Source: Xenorhabdus budapestensis (GTDB taxonomy: Bacteria; Pseudomonadota; Gammaproteobacteria; Enterobacterales; Enterobacteriaceae). From it: a DNA stretch of 64,000 nucleotides. Shown here one piece after another: positions 57,614 through 64,000 of this stretch. The position numbers and the translations under genes are program-made. The stretch covers positions 81,238 through 145,237 of the forward strand of contig NZ_NIBS01000009.1 of NCBI RefSeq assembly GCF_002632465.1, written 5' to 3'. The notes beneath the pieces were generated by a model. That model did no database searches. It saw nothing but the letters and a program-made list of their open reading frames with translations, and had not been told where the DNA came from. Position 1 is the first letter of the stretch. Every line of letters begins with the position of its first letter.

Positions 57614-57615
57614 CT

Positions 57616-58755
57616 TTATTCTCCTACTCGTTGATGTCCGTCGTTATCGGCCAGGGCTTCTTCATAATACAACTGTAATGCCCGTATCACCGGCAGGTCG
57701 TTGAAACAGAATAAACAGGCATCTTCCGTTTGTGATGTATTGACATGTTCATGCAGTGCCCATGAAGGAACACAGAAAATATCCCGCTCCTGCCAGTCAA
57801 ACCGCTGACCATCAATAACAGAATAGCCCTGTCCTTTCGCTACCTGATAAATGAAACTACCAGTATGCCTGTGCGCCTTACCAACGAATCCGGGGCGTAA
57901 TAGCTGCATACTGGCACCAAGAGTTGGCATCACATGGCCTCCGGTCAGCGGATTAGTGTAGTGCATCAGCATGTCATCAAATGGTGAACCTTCTGAAACA
58001 CGGGCATAACGTTGCAGCGCTGCATAGGTTGGCTCCCATTGATATTTGAACAATGGAGAATAAGGTTTATCCCAACCGATATTTTGCGGGCGCAAGGCCG
58101 GCGCTCCCCAAAGAGCAACAGAGGCATCTACGGGTTCTGTTACCGCCTGACGTAAATCAGGATGTACCTTATAAAAACCAGCTTCCAGTACATTGACCAA
58201 CGGAATATCCAGACCGTCCTGCCAGATACATTGTGAACCATCAGGATCAACGCCATGTTCATGCCATGTCCCACCGGGGGTCAAAACAAAATCATTCGCT
58301 TCCAGCGGCATCTTCTGTCCATTAACAATGGCATAAGCTCCGCGCCCTTCCATAATAAAACGCAGAGCGGACGAGGAGTGAGCATGAGCTGATGCCGCTT
58401 CTCCCGGCCGCATAGTCTGAATCCCGGAATAAAGTAGCCCCACGGCACTGGATGAACCCGGATCTCCAGCATTGTTCAGATAGACCACACGACGACCCGC
58501 TTTTTCCGGTGTAACTAAATCAGCAGATTTCAGGACATGTTCACGCAGAACGCTATAACGCCAAAGTACCGGAACCGAAGCTGATTTCGGTTGCCACGGT
58601 TCAATTTTATTGGCGATTGTCCAGAGTGCGCCTGTTCTGTGCTTCTCCAGTTCTTTGTAATAAGCCAACAGTTCAGGGTTATCGGCTACATTAGCGCGAC
58701 CGATAATATTTTCCCGATATTGATCATGTGGTTGGACATTTTCTTGTTGAGACAT
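57616..58755 (-). CDS. Gentisate 1,2-dioxygenase-like bicupin
   Basis: This 379-residue bicupin would open the gentisate ring to maleylpyruvate. The N-terminal cupin carries the iron-binding motif AHAHSSSALRFIMEGRGAY (about 103-121) and TPGGTWHEHG (about 143). The C-terminal cupin has GKAHRHTGSFIYQV (about 285) and PSWALHEHVN. Both the order and PGEAASAHAHS are typical of gentisate dioxygenases. The start at 58755 is set by CAGGAG upstream; a longer frame to 58881 would run into the upstream gene. It is cotranscribed with the aryl-CoA hydroxylase and the FAH gene. 1-Hydroxy-2-naphthoate or salicylate dioxygenase activity is a possible alternative within the family. Confidence 0.87.
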   Translation of the reverse strand: MSQQENVQPHDQYRENIIGRANVADNPELLAYYKELEKHRTGALWTIANKIEPWQPKSASVPVLWRYSVLREHVLKSADLVTPEKAGRRVVYLNNAGDPGSSSAVGLLYSGIQTMRPGEAASAHAHSSSALRFIMEGRGAYAIVNGQKMPLEANDFVLTPGGTWHEHGVDPDGSQCIWQDGLDIPLVNVLEAGFYKVHPDLRQAVTEPVDASVALWGAPALRPQNIGWDKPYSPLFKYQWEPTYAALQRYARVSEGSPFDDMLMHYTNPLTGGHVMPTLGASMQLLRPGFVGKAHRHTGSFIYQVAKGQGYSVIDGQRFDWQERDIFCVPSWALHEHVNTSQTEDACLFCFNDLPVIRALQLYYEEALADNDGHQRVGE

Positions 58756-58805
58756 GGGTATCTCCTGTACGGATGGTAACTGTGATTTGGAAGCTAACCT
58801 GAAAT

Positions 58806-61145
58806 CTATTGAACACCTCTCTGTATCTGCATCAATTGGTGTTCCAGTTGCTGTTTGCCGTAAAGATAGGGTTTCGGCCAATCAACGTTTGTCCAGCCAT
58901 ATCTGGCACATTCATGTAGCAACCAGGCCGCATCGGATAAAAATGGACGTGATAAAGCACAGAGATCGGCACGACCTGACGCAATAATTCCGTTGATCTG
59001 ATCAGCGTCTGTAATCGCACCAACCGCGATAACCGGCACATTGCCCTCATTACGAATACGATCAGCCATCGGAATCTGGTACATGCGCCCGTAAACAGGC
59101 CGTTGTTCAGCAGAAACTTCCCCTGTGGAGCAGTCCACCATATCCACCCCCGCATTGTGGAAGTGCCGGGCAATCAAGACAGCTTCATCAATGCTAGTTC
59201 CTCCCTCAACCCAATCAGTGGCAGAAATGCGCACAGATATCGGCAAATCAGCCGGCCAGACATCACGTACCGCTTTAAAAACAGCTAACGGGAAGCGAAG
59301 TCGATTTTCCAGTGAGCCGCCATATTCATCATCACGCAGGTTAGTTACTGGTGAAATAAAACTGGAAAGCAGGTAACCGTGGGCAGCCTGAATTTCCAGC
59401 CAATCAAAACCCGCATCAATAGCCCGGCGGGTTGCCGCGACAAACTGTGCAATAACCTCACTCATTTGCGCCCTTGTGATAGCTGCCGGAATTTGTGAAC
59501 TCTCTGATAAATAAGGCACAGCCGATGCTGAAACCAGAGGCCAGTTTCCTTCCGGCAACGGATGGTCAGACTGTTCCCATCCCCGTTGGGTTGAACCCCG
59601 TCGTCCCGCATGCCCCAATTGAATACCGATCAGGGTATCTGTGTTCTGATGGATAAAATCGGTAATCAGCCTCCATCCCTGCACTTGTTGGTCATTCCAC
59701 AATCCTGTGCACGCAGGAGTCACACGCGCCTGAGGTGAAATTGCTGTCATTTCGGCGATCACCAACCCCACACCGCCCAATGCTCTGCTGCCAAGATGAA
59801 CCTGATGAAATAACCCCGGAATGCCATCCACTGCCTTATACAGTAGGGTAGGGGAAACCACGACACGATTTTTCAGGGTTACTCCCCGCACCGGATAAGG
59901 TGTCAGTATCGGTGGAGTTAAGGGAGATTGTTGGTCAGGCTGCTGATTGAACCAACGTTCATAACTTTCCAGCCACGTTTTATCCCTCAACCTCAGATTT
60001 TCATGAGAAATACGTTGTGAACGTGTCAGCAAAGAATACGCAAACTGTTCCGGTGGAAAATCTTCATAGCGCGCTACATTTTCAAACCATTCCGTGGAGT
60101 TACGTGCCGCATTCTGGATTTTCAACACTTCCACACTGCGTACTTTCTGGTAATGTGACAAGCCCGCAGACAAATCTCCCTGATGCGTTTTCAGACTGTT
60201 AGTCAGTTCAATCGCATCTTCTAATGCCAGTTTTGTCCCGGAGCCAATAGAAAAATGGGCGGTATGGGCAGCATCCCCCATTAATACGATCGGTACATTT
60301 TTGCCGTTACCGCCCTCCGGCCTGATCCAGTGCACCCAATGATTACAGATGACACGAGGAAAACGGATCCAAATAGCAGCCCCGCGTAAGTGCGCTGCAT
60401 TGGATATCAACTCATATCCATCCAGCCACGGTGCGAATATCTTTTCACAATATGCAATGCCCTCTTCCTGTGACATTTTATCGATACCTGCGGCCAACCA
60501 CGCCCCTTCTGTCGTTTCAACGATAAAAGTCGATAGCCCTTCCTGAAATTGGTAGGCATGAGCCTGAAACCAGCCATGTTCTGTTTCAACAAACAAAAAT
60601 GTAAAAGCATCAAATACTTTGTAGGTTCCCAACCAGACAAAACGGCAATGGCGTTGATCAACATCAGGTTCAAAGGCATCAGCATAGCGGGTACGGGTTT
60701 GGCTGTTGATCCCATCAGAAGCAATCAGCAAATCGGCATCGTATCTTCGGGCGATTTCCTGTTCGTCCTTAACCTGCGTTTCGAATACCAACTCAACCCC
60801 CAACTGCTGGCAGCGATCTTGCAGGATATTGAGTAATTTTTTACGGCCAATACCGATAAATCCATGACCGCCGCTACGATTTACCGTTCCCTTGAGGTGG
60901 ATATCAATATTTTCCCAACGGCTGAATTCTGCACCAATGGTACTGGCTGATACCGCATCTGCCACATTCAGGTTTTCCAATGTTGCGTCCGAAAACACCA
61001 CTCCCCAACCAAAAGTATCATAGGGACGATTACGTTCGATCACGACAACACGGTTATCAGGATTCTGTAACTTCATCAGCAAACCGAAATACAAACCCGC
61101 TGGCCCGCCGCCAATACATACGATGTTCATATTTTTTTTGTTCAT
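58806..61145 (-). CDS. Bifunctional salicylyl-CoA 5-hydroxylase-like protein (FAD monooxygenase fused to OYE)
   Basis: This 779-residue two-domain flavoprotein has an N-terminal FAD aromatic hydroxylase (about 1-400: [51 protein letters not shown]). It is fused to an old-yellow-enzyme TIM barrel (about 410-779: [49 protein letters not shown]). Relatives are salicylyl-CoA 5-hydroxylase and 2-aminobenzoyl-CoA monooxygenase/reductase. The adjacent thioesterase and gentisate dioxygenase favour salicylyl-CoA to gentisyl-CoA. GGAG precedes the ATG. The CoA ligase needed to start this route is not in the window. If the substrate is 2-aminobenzoyl-CoA, the dioxygenase would have to act on an amino analogue. 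Confidence 0.88.
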   Translation of the reverse strand: MNKKNMNIVCIGGGPAGLYFGLLMKLQNPDNRVVVIERNRPYDTFGWGVVFSDATLENLNVADAVSASTIGAEFSRWENIDIHLKGTVNRSGGHGFIGIGRKKLLNILQDRCQQLGVELVFETQVKDEQEIARRYDADLLIASDGINSQTRTRYADAFEPDVDQRHCRFVWLGTYKVFDAFTFLFVETEHGWFQAHAYQFQEGLSTFIVETTEGAWLAAGIDKMSQEEGIAYCEKIFAPWLDGYELISNAAHLRGAAIWIRFPRVICNHWVHWIRPEGGNGKNVPIVLMGDAAHTAHFSIGSGTKLALEDAIELTNSLKTHQGDLSAGLSHYQKVRSVEVLKIQNAARNSTEWFENVARYEDFPPEQFAYSLLTRSQRISHENLRLRDKTWLESYERWFNQQPDQQSPLTPPILTPYPVRGVTLKNRVVVSPTLLYKAVDGIPGLFHQVHLGSRALGGVGLVIAEMTAISPQARVTPACTGLWNDQQVQGWRLITDFIHQNTDTLIGIQLGHAGRRGSTQRGWEQSDHPLPEGNWPLVSASAVPYLSESSQIPAAITRAQMSEVIAQFVAATRRAIDAGFDWLEIQAAHGYLLSSFISPVTNLRDDEYGGSLENRLRFPLAVFKAVRDVWPADLPISVRISATDWVEGGTSIDEAVLIARHFHNAGVDMVDCSTGEVSAEQRPVYGRMYQIPMADRIRNEGNVPVIAVGAITDADQINGIIASGRADLCALSRPFLSDAAWLLHECARYGWTNVDWPKPYLYGKQQLEHQLMQIQRGVQ

Positions 61146-61278
61146 GATTTATCTCCTGTTACACCATACCTGCCACGGCGCATAAGTTCAGTTCAGGGAT
61201 TCAGTCAAGGTATTTAGTTAAGGTATTTAGTTAAGGTTATATAGTTGAGACATTGTTTTAATTAAGGCATTTTTTTAA
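61146..61278. repeat. Short iterated AT-rich motif between thioesterase and hydroxylase genes
   Basis: Between 61205 and 61300 a unit like AAGGTATTTAGTT recurs two to three times, then in decayed form (AATTAAGGCATTT, AATTAAGGAATTGATTTAGTT). It looks like a slipped-strand microrepeat within the operon leader. It carries no gene and is the only sizeable gap in the operon. Confidence 0.5.
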
Positions 61279-61698
61279 TTAAGGAATTGATTTAGTTAAT
61301 GAGTAATAAAGTTCATCAGGGATTGGGATGGCCTGATGGGTATCCAGTGATGTCGTAACATAAGTCTGAACAGCACTCATCCTTAATTCTCCTTCCCTGC
61401 TGATACAGCGCTGGCGTAGTTTCAGTGATTTTTTGCCTATCTGTTCAACATTTAATTCCAGCCAAACCTGATCTCCCATTCTGCTGATCGCCTTAAACTC
61501 TGCCTCTAAATGAACAGTTGGCAGGCCAAAGCGATGCTTAGCAATATAATTGGCATATCCGATTGAAGTTAATTCATCGAACCAGTCTTCGAACAAATTG
61601 TTGAACATCACAAAATATTGGGGATAAAACACAATCCCCGCAGGATCACATTCAGAAAATCGAATCTTATGAGGCTGTACAAATCTAAGCAGGCTCAT
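61279..61698 (-). CDS. Hotdog-fold acyl-CoA thioesterase (4-hydroxybenzoyl-CoA type)
   Basis: This 139-residue thioesterase of the 4HBT/YbgC class has the catalytic Asp in RFSECDPAGIVFYPQYFVMF (about residue 17), followed by WFDELTSIGY. The length fits the family. In this operon it would release gentisate from gentisyl-CoA, the step after aryl-CoA hydroxylation. Its ATG shares a base with the iorB stop codon (TGATG), so translation is coupled. It is cytosolic and lacks a signal peptide. Confidence 0.88.
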   Translation of the reverse strand: MSLLRFVQPHKIRFSECDPAGIVFYPQYFVMFNNLFEDWFDELTSIGYANYIAKHRFGLPTVHLEAEFKAISRMGDQVWLELNVEQIGKKSLKLRQRCISREGELRMSAVQTYVTTSLDTHQAIPIPDELYYSLTKSIP

Positions 61699-63320
61699 CA
61701 GTGACTCCTCCTCAATGTTGTCGTTTTAGTACCTTGTTCTAAGATAGTTGCTTCAAGATGCTGTTGGTACTCACGTAACCGGTTGCCATCTTCATCCGCT
61801 GATGCTGCCTCACGCAGTTGTCGCAAGTTGGCCGAAGACAGATGAACGAGATGGCGATCAATGATACCCATCAGGCTTTGAAAATTACGCAATCCACGGC
61901 TATGGGTATCACCGTATCCTTTAATCAACTGCTGACATAGGGCAATTTCCACAGCCAACTCCGGGTCATGTTTTGCCGCAATCACGATCCGCTGCAACCA
62001 GTTTTCAATCCGTTCGGTTTCATGCTGAAAACGCAAGGTACGGCGGCGGACACGGCGTAAACCCGCCAGCGTATACAGCAACAGAAATCCCCAAATTGAA
62101 CTGGTGGTAATTACACGACCGCGGCTGAGTAGTTTTGTCAGTGTCCGGTTTACAAAATGAGGACGGGATAACCAGCGACCAACATTGGCGGGCAAGGTGT
62201 CACAGATCTCTTCCATTCTGGGATGAAAGAATTCATTAATTTCAACAACCTGTTTACTATGTGCCCGCACTTCTTTATGAACCCGCTCGAACCGCCTGGC
62301 TCTGATTTTCAGATCTGCCACCCGGATGGTATCTTCATAAGTCATCCACAACGCCAGATAACGGGCAGTTTCACACAGTAGTCGCTGATGATGTTTTCCA
62401 GTCTGCTCCATCAGATTCTGCAACCTCTCAAGATATAAATCGGCATAAGCCGGATCCTGATAATCCACCAAACGTCTGACTGCTTCAGCAGCAATCTCAT
62501 GGGTAGAAGAAGGCAATGTTTTTCGAATATGCAATAAAAAAACGTTTATGCGCTCGTCATTGGTACAGTTATGGCTGAAACGATTACGATTTAAGCGGCC
62601 ATATTGAGAATGCTCATGATGAGAACGATGATAGCAAGGCTGATAGCCAGACTCTTCTGACTGTACCCTGCTCAACCCCAATCCAAACGCTTGCAGGCTA
62701 GGTTTTACCCCCACGCCTCCTTTGATAATCGTTTTTTCAAAATGCATACGGCTGAATGGCAAGATCCCCGTACCACAGAGTGCCCCAAATAACACAGCAC
62801 TAATCACACTACCGCTCTTTTCTGCCATCCATGCCATGTCAAAATGGACAAAACGCAACGCAGCCTGTCTTGATTGCTGGATCAGGACATGGCTATCCAC
62901 ACGCCCATCACCCATTGCTGTTTTCTCCTCCATTGAGAATACACGGTGAGTTGAAGTGATCAGCGTAGTACGATCCGGCGTCACAAAGCCGCGCTGAACT
63001 GCGCGTCCGGCTTCCATTAACTCAGAAGCCAGTACAATATCCACATCTCCGGGCGTCGGCATTAATGCCAGTACCGGCGCTGGAACATCCGGATCATCTG
63101 CTCCGGGGAACAGTTCAACATAATAGATCGTCGCACCTGTCCGTTGTGCGACACCGGGTACGGATGTTACCTGAGCAAAATAACCATACTCTTCACTCAA
63201 ATTGACGATCCAATCTGCCAGTACACCACCGCCTTCACCTCCCATTGCCAAAATCGCAATTTTGATAGGTTGGATTTTCGGTTTCATAATCGGAGACTGA
63301 ATGGATGATGACATAAACAT
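61698..63320 (-). CDS. iorB: Indolepyruvate oxidoreductase beta subunit, long form
   Basis: This 540-residue protein has an N-terminal pyruvate:ferredoxin oxidoreductase gamma-like domain (about 15-225: AILAMGGEGGGVLADWIV, SVPGVAQRTGATIYYVELFP, VDIVLASELMEAGRA). A long, helical, Arg-rich extension follows (about 230-540), seen in the long IorB forms that carry an additional C-terminal domain. Classical archaeal IorB has only about 200 residues. With IorA it oxidatively decarboxylates arylpyruvates to arylacetyl-CoA. AGGGGA lies five bases before the ATG. It is coupled to the thioesterase gene downstream and lies 32 bp after iorA. Confidence 0.85.
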   Translation of the reverse strand: MFMSSSIQSPIMKPKIQPIKIAILAMGGEGGGVLADWIVNLSEEYGYFAQVTSVPGVAQRTGATIYYVELFPGADDPDVPAPVLALMPTPGDVDIVLASELMEAGRAVQRGFVTPDRTTLITSTHRVFSMEEKTAMGDGRVDSHVLIQQSRQAALRFVHFDMAWMAEKSGSVISAVLFGALCGTGILPFSRMHFEKTIIKGGVGVKPSLQAFGLGLSRVQSEESGYQPCYHRSHHEHSQYGRLNRNRFSHNCTNDERINVFLLHIRKTLPSSTHEIAAEAVRRLVDYQDPAYADLYLERLQNLMEQTGKHHQRLLCETARYLALWMTYEDTIRVADLKIRARRFERVHKEVRAHSKQVVEINEFFHPRMEEICDTLPANVGRWLSRPHFVNRTLTKLLSRGRVITTSSIWGFLLLYTLAGLRRVRRRTLRFQHETERIENWLQRIVIAAKHDPELAVEIALCQQLIKGYGDTHSRGLRNFQSLMGIIDRHLVHLSSANLRQLREAASADEDGNRLREYQQHLEATILEQGTKTTTLRRSH

Positions 63321-63352
63321 AATTTCCCCTTAGAGCCTACAGGGACTGGCTT

Positions 63353-64000
63353 TTAAGCGTCATATCGCTCGCGACGTTTAGTATCACAACGTTGCAAGTA
63401 ACCGATGATCCCTTTACGAATCCAATGGAGCAACCGCTCCCAGTAGTTGGGGTTGGTTATGATCCGGGCCTTGAAAAAAGAGGGGCACAACACCGCGACA
63501 TGGGAAACTTCCCCGCACAATCCACAACCCACACAGCTATTCAATACTGTTGCCACCGGATCGGTACGCAAGGGATCAGGATTTGGCTTAATCGACAGTG
63601 AAGGACAACCAGACAAACGAATACAAGAGTGATCTCCGGTACAAGTATCAGGATCAACACCAAAACGTTCACGCACTACTCGTTGCCCTGCCGCTATTGC
63701 CTCTTTGTTCCTTTTCTTCTCACGGCGCTGTTTATTCAACATACATTCACTCTGTGCGACCACGACTTTCGGTCCCCGTTTACCTGTTGTCAGTGCTTCC
63801 CGCAAAGTATGGATCATGGCTTTGAGGTCATAGGTACGTTTGATCGTGCGTATCCACTTCACTCCAACACCTTTAACCGCTTTTTCAATATCATGACCCG
63901 TGCTGCGACTGGAGTTGAAAGCAGTTGAAGATGGTATATCCTGCCCACCTGTAGCAGAGGTGTAGCTGTTGTCCACAATAATGGTCAAATTGTCACTGCG
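63353..64000 (-). CDS. iorA: Indolepyruvate oxidoreductase alpha subunit (C-terminal part, cut by window end)
   Basis: The C-terminal 215 or so residues of a thiamine diphosphate-dependent oxidoreductase are present; the frame is open through base 64000, so the N-terminus lies outside. The end of the ThDP domain is visible (NLTIIVDNSYTSATGGQDIP). It is followed by two Cys clusters for [4Fe-4S] centres (CTGDHSCIRLSGCPS and NSCVGCGLCG, plus VLCPSF) and a basic tail. The Cys clusters match the ferredoxin-like domain of IorA. It is the first visible gene of the catabolic operon; more genes, such as a CoA ligase or transporter, may lie upstream. Confidence 0.9.
   Translation of the reverse strand, partial: RSDNLTIIVDNSYTSATGGQDIPSSTAFNSSRSTGHDIEKAVKGVGVKWIRTIKRTYDLKAMIHTLREALTTGKRGPKVVVAQSECMLNKQRREKKRNKEAIAAGQRVVRERFGVDPDTCTGDHSCIRLSGCPSLSIKPNPDPLRTDPVATVLNSCVGCGLCGEVSHVAVLCPSFFKARIITNPNYWERLLHWIRKGIIGYLQRCDTKRRERYDA

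Overview
The window (about 43-45% G+C by eye, long AT-rich intergenic gaps, enterobacterial YchF nearly identical to that of E. coli) fits the insect-pathogenic Morganellaceae. Xenorhabdus is the best guess and Photorhabdus the alternative. The strongest argument is a complete PAX-type lysine-rich lipopeptide locus. A palindromic dispersed repeat at 37.9 kb looks like the type I associate with this group. No rRNA, tRNA, CRISPR array, transposase or replication origin was seen.

Layout. 0.2-1.3 kb: conserved GTPase gene ychF. 1.6-5.7 kb: a class II microcin-type export system (HlyD-like adaptor, C39 peptidase ABC transporter) with two convergent genes for double-glycine-type precursor peptides. 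6.4-8.1 kb: a PanP-like PLP aspartate decarboxylase. 8.7-35 kb: cyclic-peptide exporter (paxT-like) and three NRPS genes with 1+3+3 modules and a terminal thioesterase (paxA/B/C-like). The signatures read as one Ser-type and six identical basic-type (probably Lys) adenylation domains, with three dual C/E-type domains. 35.3-37.9 kb: a tight four-gene operon of unknown role (XRE/S24-like regulator, unknown protein, VUT-family transporter, metallophosphoesterase). 38.0-41.5 kb (minus): a minimal NRPS, A(Pro-type)-T-half C domain, with a type II thioesterase.

41.9-48.0 kb (minus): an aga-type amino-sugar operon in the order agaZ-S-V-W-E-F-Y (class II aldolase pair, SIS isomerase/deaminase, mannose-family PTS), without agaA or agaR. 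48.5-53.2 kb: alpha/beta hydrolase, cyanase, a TRAP permease remnant next to lhgO, and a beta-gamma-crystallin-like protein. 53.3-55.4 kb (minus): HutD-family protein and a MocR-type regulator.

55.6-64.0 kb (minus): an aromatic catabolic operon reading iorA (cut by the window end)-iorB-thioesterase-salicylyl-CoA 5-hydroxylase-like fusion-gentisate dioxygenase-like-FAH hydrolase-nitrilase. The central steps make a coherent route: aryl-CoA hydroxylation, CoA release, gentisate ring cleavage, acylpyruvate hydrolysis. IorAB and the nitrilase would funnel substrates in.

Overall this is an accessory region of secondary metabolism and catabolism beside a core gene. The parts most likely to be undescribed are the two-peptide microcin, the four-gene S24/VUT/phosphoesterase operon and the truncated Pro-type NRPS. 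All identifications come from reading motifs by eye; no database search was run.
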